A DNA stretch of 64,000 nt, from the NCBI RefSeq assembly GCF_002632465.1, contig NZ_NIBS01000018.1:1-64000 (forward strand), read 5' to 3'. The notes beneath the pieces were generated by a model. The model saw only the letters and a program-made list of their open reading frames with translations, did not search any database and was not told where the DNA came from. This DNA is from Xenorhabdus budapestensis. GTDB taxonomy: Bacteria > Pseudomonadota > Gammaproteobacteria > Enterobacterales > Enterobacteriaceae. Shown one piece after another: positions 1-15,080 of the stretch. The position numbers and the translations under genes were made by a program. How positions within the stretch are numbered: position 1 is the first letter of the stretch; every line of letters starts with the position of its first letter.

Positions 1-1246
1 GTCCTTGCTGTAGGCGCCGACATCGGCGGCGGTCAGGGTAATGTCATTGACCAGCTCTTTATCATTGACACGGCGGGGTAACGGCACTTTGCTGTCCGCC
101 ACTTTCATGACCTGTGCATCACCGTCTTTGATCCGCGCATCGGTTTCGTCCTTGCTGTAAGCGCCGACATTGGCGGCAGTCAGGGTAATGTCATTGACCA
201 GCTCTTTATCGTTGACACGGCGGGTCAGAGGCACTTTGCTGTCTGCGGCTTTCAGGGCCTGTTGAGCTTCATTCAATGCTCGCTGGGCTTCATGCATAGC
301 CTTCTGGGTTTCCTGCATGACTTGCGCATCGCCGTCTTTAATCCGGCTATCGGTTTCGTCCTTGTTGTAGGCGCCGACATCGGCGGCAGTCAGGGTAATA
401 TCATTGACCAGCTCTTTGTCGTTGACACGGCGGATTAACGGCACTTTGCCGTCCGCGGCTTTCAGAGCCTGTTGAGCTTCATGCATAGCCTTCTGGGTTT
501 CCTGCATGACTTGCGCATCACCGTCTTTAATCCGGCTATCGGTTTCGTCCTTGCTGTAGGCCCCAACATCGGCGGCAGTCAGGGTAATGTCATTGACCAG
601 CTCTTTGTCGTTGACACGGCGGGTTAACGGCACTTTGCTGTCCGCCACTTTCATGACCTGTGCATCACCGTCTTTGATCCGCGCATCGGTTTCATCCTTG
701 CTGTAGGCGCCGACATCGGCGGCAGTCAGGGTAATGTCATTGACCAGCTCTTTGTCGTTGACACGGCGGGTTAACGGCACTTTGCTGTCCGCCACTTTCA
801 TGACCTGTGCATCACCGTCTTTGATCCGCGCATCGGTTTCATCCTTGCTGTAGGCGCCGACATCGGCGGCAGTCAGGGTAATGTCATTGACCAGCTCTTT
901 GTCGTTGACACGGCGGGTTAACGGCACTTTGCTGTCCGCCACTTTCATGACCTGTGCATCGCCGTCTTTGATCCGGCTATCGGTTTCATCCTTGCTGTAG
1001 GCGCCGACATCGGCGGCAGTCAGGGCAATGTCATTGACCAGCTCTTTGTCGTTGATACGGCGGGTTAACGGCACTTTGCTGTCCGCCACTTTCATGACCT
1101 GTGCATCACCCTCTTTGATCCGCGCATCGGTTTCGTCCTTGGTATAGGCGCCGACATCGGCGGCAGTCAGGGTAATGTCATTGACCAGCTCTTTGTCGTT
1201 GACACGGCGGGTTAACGGCACTTTACTGTCTGCGGCTTTCAGGGCT
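1..1246 (-). repeat. Tandem repeat in the tail-fibre gene, 147-bp basic unit
   Basis: A motif beginning g/a-tccttg-ctgtaggcgccgac recurs at 1, 148, 358, 547, 694, 841, 988 and 1135. Spacings are therefore 147, 210, 189, 147, 147, 147 and 147 bp, all multiples of three, so the frame is kept. The two long units carry extra coiled-coil-like residues of the pattern QETQKAM / HEAQQAL. The extra lengths are 14 and 21 residues, which are exactly two and three heptads, and the basic unit is 49 residues (seven heptads). Copies are nearly identical, which suggests recent expansion or gene conversion. The array probably continues past the left edge. Confidence 0.95.
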
Positions 1247-1830
1247 AATTCATTAGCTGATTTCACGGCTTTTGATGTTGCTGCATGGGCTTCACTGTTA
1301 CTGTCTACAGCATTACTTAAGATAACAAATCCTTTGTTTTTCAACGTAGCATCTGGATGGTTACGGCTTTCTGCATGGTCTCTGATTTTGTCCCTTACGT
1401 ATCTGCGAGTTGCTAAGCCAGAAAATAATTCTTCAAACGAACCTATCAAATTTATGTTATCAATAGGTAAAAGCATACGAATTGTTTGTTCATGCATCTG
1501 TGATTTGTACAGTTCAGCACAGTTTCCGATGGCAACTAGTGTACCACTTTTATCAAACAGGCCTATTTCACGGATCCACCAGCTACCCTCATCTTCTGGG
1601 AGTATCTGTTCAATAACAATTTGGTTAGGATTTTTAGGATCAATGAATAATCTGTCAATTTCTGCGCGATGTCTTTCATTAATCAATTGAGTTTGATTAG
1701 CATTAGGCGTTGGCAAATTTCCGTCGCCAACTGCCATATGTGTAATTTCAAACTTGTTACCTGAGGTTGCAGCGTCTTCCAGCTTATTGGCGCCTGAATC
1801 TGTCAATAATGAAAAATATTTCGTACTCAT
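1..1830 (-). CDS. Phage/tailocin tail-collar fibre protein, 5' part (runs off left edge)
   Basis: This is an open minus-strand frame of 610 codons from an ATG at 1830 to the window edge, so the C-terminus is missing. The first ~190 residues (beginning MSTKYFSLLTDSGANKLEDA) resemble the tail-collar fibre family (DUF3751 type) that attaches a tail fibre to a phage or R-type bacteriocin baseplate. The conserved patterns AVGDGN and WWIREIGLFD are visible. From about residue 195 the protein turns into tandem repeats of about 49 residues, with a typical unit reading ADVGAYSKDETDARIKDGDA followed by a VPLTRRVNDKEL segment. The start ATG overlaps the TGA of an upstream frame (ATGA), as in a phage tail operon. 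The receptor-binding tip would lie outside the window. Whether it belongs to a prophage or a tailocin cannot be decided here. Confidence 0.85.
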   Translation of the reverse strand, partial: MSTKYFSLLTDSGANKLEDAATSGNKFEITHMAVGDGNLPTPNANQTQLINERHRAEIDRLFIDPKNPNQIVIEQILPEDEGSWWIREIGLFDKSGTLVAIGNCAELYKSQMHEQTIRMLLPIDNINLIGSFEELFSGLATRRYVRDKIRDHAESRNHPDATLKNKGFVILSNAVDSNSEAHAATSKAVKSANELALKAADSKVPLTRRVNDKELVNDITLTAADVGAYTKDETDARIKEGDAQVMKVADSKVPLTRRINDKELVNDIALTAADVGAYSKDETDSRIKDGDAQVMKVADSKVPLTRRVNDKELVNDITLTAADVGAYSKDETDARIKDGDAQVMKVADSKVPLTRRVNDKELVNDITLTAADVGAYSKDETDARIKDGDAQVMKVADSKVPLTRRVNDKELVNDITLTAADVGAYSKDETDSRIKDGDAQVMQETQKAMHEAQQALKAADGKVPLIRRVNDKELVNDITLTAADVGAYNKDETDSRIKDGDAQVMQETQKAMHEAQRALNEAQQALKAADSKVPLTRRVNDKELVNDITLTAANVGAYSKDETDARIKDGDAQVMKVADSKVPLPRRVNDKELVNDITLTAADVGAYSKD

Positions 1831-1988
1831 GTAATCCCCTTATTTATCAATGTCAAGTCAATGGAATAATTCACAAACCTGCCTGTTACGACACAAGTCC
1901 CTGTAGCATTTGCTTGAGCTATAACAGCAGACTGTTTAATGAGCTCATTGTTTTGGTAAACATGTGTTCGTGGAGAAATGTAGGCAGG
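1827..1988 (-). pseudogene. 3' remnant of a gene upstream of the tail fibre
   Basis: A 53-codon frame without a start codon is bounded by TGA at 1989-1991 and TGA at 1827-1829. Its stop overlaps the fibre ATG. It ends in residues VTGRFVNYSIDLTLINKGIT, which look protein-like. A neighbouring frame over 1930-2035 also reads plausibly (MYVSYRHDLPTFLHEHM), so a truncated and possibly frameshifted upstream tail gene is the simplest explanation. I do not recognise the family. It marks the right border of the phage-derived region. Confidence 0.45.
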
Positions 1989-2086
1989 TCATGCCTATAT
2001 GAGACATACATTGCATCTGCAAGATAAAGCGGATTAATTATCTGAAAATTCAAATTAAATCAAAATAATGAAATTTGTCAGAAACG

Positions 2087-2112
2087 AAAAAACCGACATA
2101 GTGTCGGTTTTT
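2087..2112. terminator. Bidirectional rho-independent terminator
   Basis: An ACCGACA/TGTCGGT stem with a 3-nt loop is flanked by an A-run on the left and a T-run on the right. It sits just beyond the yegH stop codon and separates yegH from the phage-derived genes. Confidence 0.85.
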
Positions 2113-2142
2113 GTCAGTAAATGATGTGTATCACTGAGTGGA

Positions 2143-3723
2143 TTATTCTTTCATCTCTTCTTCTATTTTTAGCAAGGTGATTTTCACTTTGTTAATGCGA
2201 TGACTAGTGATTTCCAGTGGTTCAAAAAGATAATCGCCAATTTGTAGTTGTTCCCCTTGTTGTGGAATATGTTGTAAATGTTCCATCAACAGGCCTGCTA
2301 GTGTTTGGTATTCGCGTTTTTCATCCAGTGGCAGTGGAACATAAAGTATCAGATCATCCAGTGGCATAAATCCATTGGCAATCCAATGCCCTTCTTCTGT
2401 GACCTGAATATCATGGCGAGCATCAATCTCTCCACTACCTACAGGCAAGTTTCCTGTGATGGTTTCCATTACATCTGTGACTGTGACAATACCTTCAACA
2501 GAGCCAAATTCATCAACAACAAAAGCAAAGTGAGTTTGTGCCTGACGGAACTGTTCTAACGCCTGAAGTAAAGAGAGAGATTCAGGGAAAATCAAAGGTT
2601 GTTGTACTAATTGCCGCAAATTAGATGTCTTATGAGTGAGTTGTTGATTAAGGATATCAATTACATGAACCACACCCAGCGGTTCATCACTAGTTTTTTC
2701 ATCCGTGACAACAATCCGAGTATGTGGTTTTTGCTCCAGAAATATAGCCAGTTTATCAGTAGGTGAGTGAACATCAAGGTAAACCACGTCGTGGCGTGAG
2801 GTCATAATACTGCTGACTGTACGTTGTGCAAGACTAAAAACGCGGGCAATCATTTGCCGTTCTTGTGGTTCAAAAACTTCTTTGTGCTTTTCATGATCCG
2901 CGATCAAACTGGAGGTATGATTATCCAAATCCGCACTTTCACGTCTGCCATTTAAAATATGGAGGACAGCTTCTGCGGTTCTCTCACGCAGTGAGCGGGA
3001 AGCACTCAGGAATTTGCGACGATTGAACTGGGAGAATTGATTTAGTGCTTCGATCATAATGGAGAAGCCAATAGCGGCATAAAGATAGCCTTTGGGTATT
3101 TTGTAGCCAAAGCCTTCGGCTACCAGGCTGAAACCAATCATCAGTAGAAAACTGAGACACAGTATCACGATGGTAGGATGGGCATTAACAAACTTTGTCA
3201 GCGGCTTACTGGCCCATATCATCAGGATCATGGCGATGATGACCGCAGTAACCATGATGCCAATATGATTCACCATACCTACAGCGGTAATAACGGAATC
3301 CAGTGAGAAAACAGCATCTAAGACAATAATCTGTACGACAACTGCCCAAAAACTTGTTCCTTTACGTTGTTGATTGGTATGCAGGATTTTTCCTTCCAGC
3401 CGTTCATTCAACTCCATTGTGGCTTTAAATAGCAGAAACATTCCCCCTATCAGCATAATTAAATCACGGGCACTGAATGGGTGATCCCACAAGGTTAGCA
3501 ATGGTGTTGTCAGAGAAATAAGCCAAGAGAGGCTGAATAGTAAGAGCAACCTCATCAAAAGAGCGCAGGACAAACCTGTGAGACGAGCTTTATCCCTCTG
3601 TTTTTCAGGAAGTTTATCTGCCAGAATGGCAATAAAGATTAAGTTGTCAATACCGAGAACAATTTCTAAAACGATAAGTGTGGCCAGACCTGCCCATATC
3701 GTTGGATCAGCGATCCATTCCAT
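2143..3723 (-). CDS. yegH: Inner-membrane TerC/CBS-domain protein YegH
   Basis: The 526-residue protein is close in length and sequence to E. coli YegH (527). The N-terminal ~240 residues form a TerC-type membrane domain with about seven hydrophobic helices (opening [16 protein letters not shown], with the family signature [20 protein letters not shown]). A pair of CBS domains follows (~300-430, containing [17 protein letters not shown]), then a C-terminal CorC/HlyC-type domain (~440-515). TerC proteins are linked to metal-ion export or protection during secretion; the substrate of YegH is not established. In E. coli yegH lies next to the colanic-acid locus, whereas here it is divergent from gnd with 280 bp between them. 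Confidence 0.9.
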   Translation of the reverse strand: MEWIADPTIWAGLATLIVLEIVLGIDNLIFIAILADKLPEKQRDKARLTGLSCALLMRLLLLFSLSWLISLTTPLLTLWDHPFSARDLIMLIGGMFLLFKATMELNERLEGKILHTNQQRKGTSFWAVVVQIIVLDAVFSLDSVITAVGMVNHIGIMVTAVIIAMILMIWASKPLTKFVNAHPTIVILCLSFLLMIGFSLVAEGFGYKIPKGYLYAAIGFSIMIEALNQFSQFNRRKFLSASRSLRERTAEAVLHILNGRRESADLDNHTSSLIADHEKHKEVFEPQERQMIARVFSLAQRTVSSIMTSRHDVVYLDVHSPTDKLAIFLEQKPHTRIVVTDEKTSDEPLGVVHVIDILNQQLTHKTSNLRQLVQQPLIFPESLSLLQALEQFRQAQTHFAFVVDEFGSVEGIVTVTDVMETITGNLPVGSGEIDARHDIQVTEEGHWIANGFMPLDDLILYVPLPLDEKREYQTLAGLLMEHLQHIPQQGEQLQIGDYLFEPLEITSHRINKVKITLLKIEEEMKE

Positions 3724-4003
3724 ATAGTTTATTTTACCTTTTTAGTGTGACGGCTTGTGCCGACCTCTGAATAATGAGGATTGATTGCCAAAATATCAAT
3801 AGGCGATTTATTACAGTTGGAAATTTTTTCAGCAAAAAAACAGTATCACAATATCGGTTGCATCAATAACTACCCCCGATACCCATTCCTGAGTTAACAT
3901 GTGATCTCATTAACAAATTGTCTACTATATTTTGTTGTACGCGATATTGTTACATGTACAACATTTTGATAGGTAGCAAGTCATTATCAGACGGGAGTTA
4001 TTC

Positions 4004-5410
4004 ATGTCCAAGCAACAGATCGGTGTTGTCGGTATGGCGGTTATGGGACGCAATCTGGCGTTGAATATTGAAAGCCGTGGTTACTCTGTATCTATTTTTA
4101 ACCGCTCCAGCGATAAAACTGATGAAGTTATCGCTGAAAATCCAGGGAAAAAATTAGTTCCAAGTTATTCCATTGAAGAGTTTGTCGATTCGCTGGAAAG
4201 GCCACGTCGTATTCTGTTAATGGTTAAAGCAGGTGAAGCTACGGATAAAACCATTGCATCTCTGACGCCGCATTTGGATAAGGGTGACATTCTGATCGAT
4301 GGTGGCAACACCTATTTTCAGGATACTATCCGCCGTAATCGTGAATTATCCGCTCAAGGTTTTAACTTTATTGGTACAGGGGTTTCCGGTGGTGAAGAAG
4401 GTGCATTAAAAGGCCCTTCAATTATGCCGGGTGGTCAGAAAGAAGCTTATGAACTGGTTGCACCGATTTTGAAAGAGATCGCTGCTCAAGCAGATGGTGA
4501 ACCTTGTGTGACTTATATTGGCCCGGATGGAGCAGGTCACTACGTAAAGATGGTTCATAATGGTATTGAGTATGGTGATATGCAGCTAATTGCTGAAGCT
4601 TATTCTTTGCTGAAACATTCACTGAATCTGAGCAATCAGGAACTGGCAGATGTATTCAATGATTGGAATCAGGGTGAGTTGAGTAGTTATCTGATTGAAA
4701 TTACCTCTGATATCTTCAATAAGAAAGATGAAGAAGGTAAATATCTGGTAGATGTGATCCTGGATGAAGCCGCTAATAAAGGGACTGGTAAATGGACTAG
4801 CCAGAGTTCTCTGGATCTGGGTGTTCCAGTAACGTTGATTACTGAATCTGTCTTCGCGCGTTACATCTCTTCTATGAAAGATCAGCGAGTGGCTGCATCT
4901 AAAGTTCTGTCAGGGCCAGAAGCCCAGCCATTTAAAGGTGATAAGTCAGAATTTATTGAGAAAGTTCGTCGTGCTTTGTATTTAGGCAAGATCGTTTCTT
5001 ATGCGCAAGGTTTCCAACAGTTGAAAGCATCTTCTGATGAATACAATTGGGATTTGAACTACGGTGAAATTGCCAAGATCTTCCGTGCTGGTTGTATTAT
5101 TCGTGCGCAATTCCTGCAAAAAATTACGGATGCTTACAACGAAAACCAGGATATTGCTAACCTGTTGCTGGCACCTTACTTTAAACAAATCGCTGATGAA
5201 TATCAGCAAGCTCTGCGCGATGTTGTTTCTTATGGTGTACAGAATGGTATTCCAACACCAACTTTCTCTGCGGCTATCTCTTATTACGATAGCTATCGCT
5301 CTGCCGTTTTGCCTGCCAACCTGATTCAGGCACAGCGCGACTATTTCGGAGCGCATACCTATAAGCGTATCGATAAAGAAGGTGTGTTTCACACTGAATG
5401 GTTATCATAA
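4004..5410 (+). CDS. gnd: 6-phosphogluconate dehydrogenase, decarboxylating
   Basis: Gnd catalyses the NADP-dependent oxidation and decarboxylation of 6-phosphogluconate to ribulose 5-phosphate in the oxidative pentose phosphate pathway. At 468 residues it has the usual length. The N-terminal Rossmann segment reads [20 protein letters not shown]; the substrate-binding signature [22 protein letters not shown] and the catalytic region [20 protein letters not shown] follow, and the C-terminus ends FHTEWLS. It stands alone with its own terminator. In most enteric bacteria gnd flanks the O-antigen cluster, but here no polysaccharide genes adjoin it and no JUMPstart element was seen upstream. Confidence 0.98.
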   Translation: MSKQQIGVVGMAVMGRNLALNIESRGYSVSIFNRSSDKTDEVIAENPGKKLVPSYSIEEFVDSLERPRRILLMVKAGEATDKTIASLTPHLDKGDILIDGGNTYFQDTIRRNRELSAQGFNFIGTGVSGGEEGALKGPSIMPGGQKEAYELVAPILKEIAAQADGEPCVTYIGPDGAGHYVKMVHNGIEYGDMQLIAEAYSLLKHSLNLSNQELADVFNDWNQGELSSYLIEITSDIFNKKDEEGKYLVDVILDEAANKGTGKWTSQSSLDLGVPVTLITESVFARYISSMKDQRVAASKVLSGPEAQPFKGDKSEFIEKVRRALYLGKIVSYAQGFQQLKASSDEYNWDLNYGEIAKIFRAGCIIRAQFLQKITDAYNENQDIANLLLAPYFKQIADEYQQALRDVVSYGVQNGIPTPTFSAAISYYDSYRSAVLPANLIQAQRDYFGAHTYKRIDKEGVFHTEWLS

Positions 5411-5453
5411 TAGTTAGATATCTATAATAAATATTCAACTTTCAAAATGATGG

Positions 5454-5478
5454 GGTGCTGAGTTTTCAGCACCTTTTT
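5454..5478 (+). terminator. gnd terminator
   Basis: A GGTGCTGA/TCAGCACC stem with loop GTTT is followed by five T residues, 44 bp after the gnd stop codon. Confidence 0.9.
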
Positions 5479-5520
5479 GTAACAGAATTTTTTAATAAAC
5501 AACATATAAGGAAATGATCT

Positions 5521-5646
5521 CTATCTCACCAACCATTCAGCAAATTGCGCCAGCCAGTGAGCCATATTTGCATCAAAAGCATGATGCATCACAATAATGC
5601 AGATAACCACCAGCCCAATTATTACCAGAACAAAAATATTATTCAT
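5521..5646 (-). CDS. Small single-pass membrane protein, 41 residues
   Basis: ATG at 5646 to TAG at 5521-5523 encodes a 41-residue protein. It begins MNNIFVLVIIGLVVICIIVM, an uninterrupted hydrophobic stretch of one transmembrane helix, followed by an amphipathic tail (HHAFDANMAHWLAQFAEWLVR apart from its last residues). A plausible ribosome-binding site (AGGTG) lies about 9 nt upstream. It lies alone between gnd and the alcohol dehydrogenase, on the opposite strand. I do not recognise it as a named family. The design (one helix plus a short amphipathic Trp-containing tail) is typical of regulatory small membrane proteins, but no function can be assigned. Confidence 0.6.
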   Translation of the reverse strand: MNNIFVLVIIGLVVICIIVMHHAFDANMAHWLAQFAEWLVR

Positions 5647-5881
5647 AGAATAATCACCTATTTCGTCTGGTTAAATTATAGCAAAATATAAATTTTGTTT
5701 AAGTTTTTCTGGTTAACTGGAGAGTATTCTAAATGTGACTAACTCCGGTATGGCGATACCTGAGCGCCCTCCGGTGGCGTTTTGAATGTTTAATCCTGTA
5801 TTTGACTCATTTTAAAATAAATTTTTATTTTTTTAGGTTTAGTGAATTTCAGTTTATTTTTTAATCCTACACTGGAGGTTA

Positions 5882-5895
5882 TTGATGTGAGTCAA
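5882..5895 (+). promoter_or_regulatory. FNR-like box upstream of the alcohol dehydrogenase
   Basis: TTGAT-GTGA-GTCAA matches the FNR consensus TTGAT-N4-ATCAA at nine of ten positions, about 90 bp before the ATG. Anaerobic activation of the downstream alcohol dehydrogenase would be consistent with its role, but the promoter elements were not mapped. Confidence 0.55.
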
Positions 5896-5983
5896 AATTA
5901 CTGATGCAGATAAGTGACAAATTATAAATCACTTCTCTTACATCAGGATTTGAGATACCTCAGTAAAATCTAAGGAGTTCTTA

Positions 5984-7135
5984 ATGGCAATATCAACTTT
6001 CTTTATCCCAGCAGTGAATAAAATCGGTATGGGATGCTTGAATGAAGCCGTTGAGTTAGTGAAAACTTATGGCTATAGACAGGCCTTGATTGTCACTGAC
6101 CATGTGCTGAACGAGATTGGTGTTGTTGGGAAAGTTCAGAGGTTATTGACTGATGTAGGGATAAAAAGTGCAGTTTATGATGGAACGAATCCGAACCCAA
6201 CTACGATCAATGTTGAACAAGGGCTGGCTATTCTGCGTCAGCATGATTGTGATTTTGTAATTTCTCTGGGTGGTGGTTCACCACACGACTGTGCAAAAGG
6301 TATTGCGCTGGTTGCCGCAAATGGTGGTGATATCCGTGATTATGAAGGTGTTGATCGCTCTGCGAAACCCCAATTACCGCTGATAGCAATTAATACTACA
6401 GCAGGGACAGCTTCCGAAATGACGCGTTTTTGTATCATCACAGATATAGATCGCCATATTAAAATGGCAATTGTGGACAAAAACGTGACTCCAATCTTAT
6501 CAGTCAATGATCCTGCATTGATGATTGGAATGCCAAAAGGGCTGACAGCTGCGACGGGTATGGATGCATTGACTCACGCGATTGAAGCCTATGTATCTAT
6601 AGCAGCTAACCCGATCACTGATGCCTGTGCGTTAAAAGCGGTAACAATGATTAGCCGCTATTTGCGCCGTGCTGTTAAAGATGGTAGTGATGTGGAAGCG
6701 CGTGAAAATATGGCTTATGCCCAATTCTTAGCGGGTATGGCATTCAATAATGCTTCTTTGGGTTATGTTCACGCGATGGCGCACCAGTTAGGTGGTTTTT
6801 ATGACCTGCCACATGGTGTCTGTAATGCGGTGTTATTACCTCATGTACAGCGCTTTAATGCCAAAGCCGCAGCATCTCGCTTGAAAGATATTGCTGCTGC
6901 GATGGGAGCCAATGTTGCGAATGTCGATGATCAAGAGGGTGCAGAAGTATGTATTCAAGAGATCAGTCGGCTGGCAAAAGATGTCAATATCCCGGCGGGA
7001 TTAGCTGAGCTGAATGTTAAAGCAGAAGATATCCCAACATTGTCAGCTAATGCCTTAAAAGATGCTTGTGGTTTCACCAATCCGATTCAGGCATCACATG
7101 AAGAGATTGTTGCTATTTTCGAAGAGGCAATGTAG
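5984..7135 (+). CDS. yiaY: Iron-containing alcohol dehydrogenase, YiaY/AdhB type
   Basis: This NAD-dependent enzyme interconverts primary alcohols such as ethanol with aldehydes. It is 383 residues, the same length as E. coli YiaY, and very similar throughout. The nucleotide-binding motif [13 protein letters not shown], the block [17 protein letters not shown] and the metal-ligand regions ([33 protein letters not shown]) are all present. The protein is soluble and cytoplasmic. An FNR-like box lies upstream and the gene is not part of an operon. In E. coli the homologue is elsewhere (yia region), so its place beside his is specific to this lineage. Physiological substrate unknown. Confidence 0.9.
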   Translation: MAISTFFIPAVNKIGMGCLNEAVELVKTYGYRQALIVTDHVLNEIGVVGKVQRLLTDVGIKSAVYDGTNPNPTTINVEQGLAILRQHDCDFVISLGGGSPHDCAKGIALVAANGGDIRDYEGVDRSAKPQLPLIAINTTAGTASEMTRFCIITDIDRHIKMAIVDKNVTPILSVNDPALMIGMPKGLTAATGMDALTHAIEAYVSIAANPITDACALKAVTMISRYLRRAVKDGSDVEARENMAYAQFLAGMAFNNASLGYVHAMAHQLGGFYDLPHGVCNAVLLPHVQRFNAKAAASRLKDIAAAMGANVANVDDQEGAEVCIQEISRLAKDVNIPAGLAELNVKAEDIPTLSANALKDACGFTNPIQASHEEIVAIFEEAM

Positions 7136-7210
7136 TGATTCATAACATTTTTTATTCATAAAATTTTTCATAAATTCTGCCATCTTCTCTGGTAAGGGTA
7201 AGATTTAGTA

Positions 7211-7251
7211 AAAAGCCACTTCGTTTTATTAAGATAAATTAACGAAGTGGC
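7211..7251 (-). terminator. Terminator of the his operon
   Basis: An 11-bp perfect stem GCCACTTCGTT/AACGAAGTGGC (7215-7225 with 7241-7251) lies between convergent yiaY and hisIE. Read on the minus strand it is followed by a short T-run, so it ends the his transcript. It may also stop yiaY transcription. Confidence 0.75.
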
Positions 7252-7298
7252 GGTATTTTCGAACTTTGATTCCTATTCAGAAAACTATTCTTTAAAGG

Positions 7299-7927
7299 TT
7301 ATTCCTTAATTGAATGCCTTTTTTGCAATTGGCGGATGACACAACTGAGATCCAAATCTTGATCTTGTAGTAACACTAACAGATGATAAATCAAATCCGC
7401 AGCTTCATTGATGAGCTCTTCTTTATCATTAACGGTTGCTGCTAATGCGGTTTCTACACCTTCTTCTCCCACTTTTTGCGCAATGCGTTTTGTCCCACTG
7501 GCGTACAGACAGGCAGTATAGGAGTTATCCGGGGACGCATTTTTTCGACTTGCTATTAACTGTTCCAGTTGGTAAAGAAAACCCCATTCTGTTTGTGCGG
7601 AAGCAAAACAGCTTTCAGTGCCTTTATGACAGGTTGGGCCGATAGGGTTGGCAAGGATAAGGAGAGTATCGTTATCACAGTCAGGGTGAATTTCAACTAA
7701 TTCCAGAAAATTGCCGGAGCTTTCACCTTTAGTCCATAACCGTTGTTTAGTGCGCGAGAAAAAGGTAACTTTGCCTGAAATTAGCGTCACATTCAGTGCT
7801 TCCTGATCCATGTAACCCATCATCAACACTGTGCCAGATACTACATGTTGCACAATAACGGGCATGAGGTTATCGACTTTTTCCCAATCTAATTTTTTGA
7901 TTTCTTGTTGTGTTAATGGCGGTATTG

Positions 7928-7934
<7 letters not shown>
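7299..7934 (-). CDS. hisI: Bifunctional phosphoribosyl-AMP cyclohydrolase / phosphoribosyl-ATP pyrophosphatase
   Basis: Fused HisIE, 211 residues, catalyses steps two and three of histidine biosynthesis. The N-terminal HisI domain (~1-115) shows the zinc and catalytic motifs [10 protein letters not shown] and [12 protein letters not shown]. The C-terminal HisE domain (~120-205) shows [20 protein letters not shown] and a helical stretch ending [12 protein letters not shown]. It is the last gene of the operon. Its start overlaps the end of hisF by a few bases, which implies translational coupling. Confidence 0.97.
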
Positions 7935-10018
<2,084 letters not shown>

Positions 10019-10030
10019 CATCATTTTCTC

Positions 10031-13583
<3,553 letters not shown>

Positions 13584-13588
13584 CAAGG

Positions 13589-14488
13589 TTACTCCATCAT
13601 CTTTTCAATGGGCAAAACAAGAATGGAACTGGCACCCAGTGTTTTGAGTTTTTCCATCGTTTCCCAGAATAGAGTTTCACTGCTGACCATGTGCATGGCG
13701 ACACGGTTTTGAGCTCCGGCTAGTGGCAAAATAGTTGGGCGCTCTGCGCCCGGCAGTAATGAAATAATTTCTTCTAACTTGTCACTTGGGGCATGTAGCA
13801 TGATGTATTTGGACTCACGAGCCTGAATGACACCTTGAATGCGGATCATTAACTTATCAATGAGTTGTTGTTTGGTTTCTGGCATTTCACCATCACGCTG
13901 GATCAGACAGGCTTTTGAACGATAGATAACTTCAACTTCCCGCAGACCGTTTGCTTCCAATGTTGCACCAGTTGACACCAAATCACAGATGGCATCGGCC
14001 AATCCTGCCCGGGGCGCGACTTCAACAGAGCCATTGAGAAGACAGGGTTTGAATTGAATGCCTTTTTGATCCAGGTAGCGTTTTAATAGGTGTGGGTAAG
14101 AGGTGGCGATACGAGAGCTTTGCAAACATTCCACGCCAGTATAGTCATAATCAAGAGGGGCGGCGAGAGAAAGGCGGCAACTACCAAAATCAAGGCGGCG
14201 CAGTGTGGTATATTGTGGGCTATCTCCCTGTGCGCAACGGCTAAGTAGTTCTTCTTCAAGTACATTTTCACCAACAATACCTAAATCGACAACACCATCC
14301 ATTACAAGGCCGGGAATATCATCGTCGCGGACACGTAGGATATCAATGGGCATATTTTCTGCGAATGCGATCAGGCGCTGTTGTTGTAAATGAATTTTGA
14401 TGCCACAGCGCGCCAGTAATGTCTGGGAGTCATCACTCAAACGGCCTGATTTCTGCATAGCTATCCGTAATCGAGTTTTATCTAACAT
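13589..14488 (-). CDS. hisG: ATP phosphoribosyltransferase, long form
   Basis: HisG commits PRPP and ATP to histidine synthesis and is feedback-inhibited by histidine. It is 299 residues, the long hexameric form with a C-terminal regulatory ACT-like domain (~225-299). The N-terminal part shows [14 protein letters not shown], the catalytic domain [12 protein letters not shown]-like segment (here [16 protein letters not shown]), and the PRPP-binding region [14 protein letters not shown]. It is the first structural gene of the operon, 160 bp after the leader peptide. Confidence 0.98.
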   Translation of the reverse strand: MLDKTRLRIAMQKSGRLSDDSQTLLARCGIKIHLQQQRLIAFAENMPIDILRVRDDDIPGLVMDGVVDLGIVGENVLEEELLSRCAQGDSPQYTTLRRLDFGSCRLSLAAPLDYDYTGVECLQSSRIATSYPHLLKRYLDQKGIQFKPCLLNGSVEVAPRAGLADAICDLVSTGATLEANGLREVEVIYRSKACLIQRDGEMPETKQQLIDKLMIRIQGVIQARESKYIMLHAPSDKLEEIISLLPGAERPTILPLAGAQNRVAMHMVSSETLFWETMEKLKTLGASSILVLPIEKMME

Positions 14489-14552
14489 GTTATGTCTACC
14501 CTATATCAATATATAAATTTAAAACTTAGGTAACTCGGAATCTGTTGGGCAT

Positions 14553-14581
14553 AAAAAAACCCTCGGAAAATCTTCCGAGGG
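14553..14581 (-). terminator. his operon attenuator
   Basis: A 9-bp perfect GC-rich stem (CCCTCGGAA with TTCCGAGGG) is followed on the minus strand by a run of seven T residues. It lies between the leader peptide and hisG, the position of the classical his attenuator. Confidence 0.92.
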
Positions 14582-14648
14582 TTTTTTATCGTATTCATAC
14601 CACCGGAAGAGTTATTAAACGTCTTCCAGCACACAACAGCCTGAAAGA

Positions 14649-14693
14649 CTAATCAGGATGATGGTGGTGATGGTTAAATTGAATACGATTCAT
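14649..14693 (-). CDS. hisL: his operon leader peptide
   Basis: A 14-residue peptide, MNRIQFNHHHHHPD, ends in TAG. Ribosome stalling at the five consecutive His codons when charged tRNA-His is scarce would favour the anti-terminator and allow readthrough. The E. coli leader (MTRVQFKH7PD) has the same layout with seven His codons, so this version is shorter by two. A longer in-frame reading from 14840 is possible on paper but only the short peptide matches the family. Confidence 0.93.
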   Translation of the reverse strand: MNRIQFNHHHHHPD

Positions 14694-15080
14694 AATATGT
14701 GTGCTCTCTGCCGAATACGTGATTAATAATTTAAGTGTACATTTGTTGTCTTCCAAGTCACAGCCTTGTAGGCAATAGCATATTTTAGCGTTACTTATGT
14801 TTGGTCTACTTTGTGACTTCAGGAAAACTTTATGCTTCACTTTATATATATTATATGTTTGCTATAGGTTAGCAGACATAAGAAATTGGTTGTGTGCCAT
14901 TTAACCTATCTGATCCTGTGTATGAAAAGCAACCCTTTTTTAAAAAAAGTTATTTTTAGCTATTAATCTTTTGTTTTATATGAAAATTATGTTTTATCCT
15001 CTTTAGGTAAGTGAGCGGGTGATATCCTTTACAGGCACAATTTGCTTCAATAATCAAAATCATATGAGCTGGGGAGAATC
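14694..15080. promoter_or_regulatory. Divergent control region between hisL and yeeZ
   Basis: This 387-bp AT-rich interval must hold the his promoter (minus strand) and the yeeZ promoter (plus strand). I could not fix either -10/-35 pair with confidence and see no gene in it. Confidence 0.5.

Noticed and set aside
1175-1690. Plus-strand frame of 171 codons opposite the tail fibre gene
   Set aside because: It is the reverse reading of the tail-fibre coding region. The minus-strand product has clear family features.
5735-5800. Possible terminator-like CGCC/GGCG hairpin near 5760-5790
   Set aside because: The stem is only four or five pairs and does not follow any gene on its strand.
14694-14840. 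Longer 63-codon frame starting at 14840 that ends with the His run
   Set aside because: Only the last 14 residues match a his leader; the upstream part has no homology and the classical start fits better.
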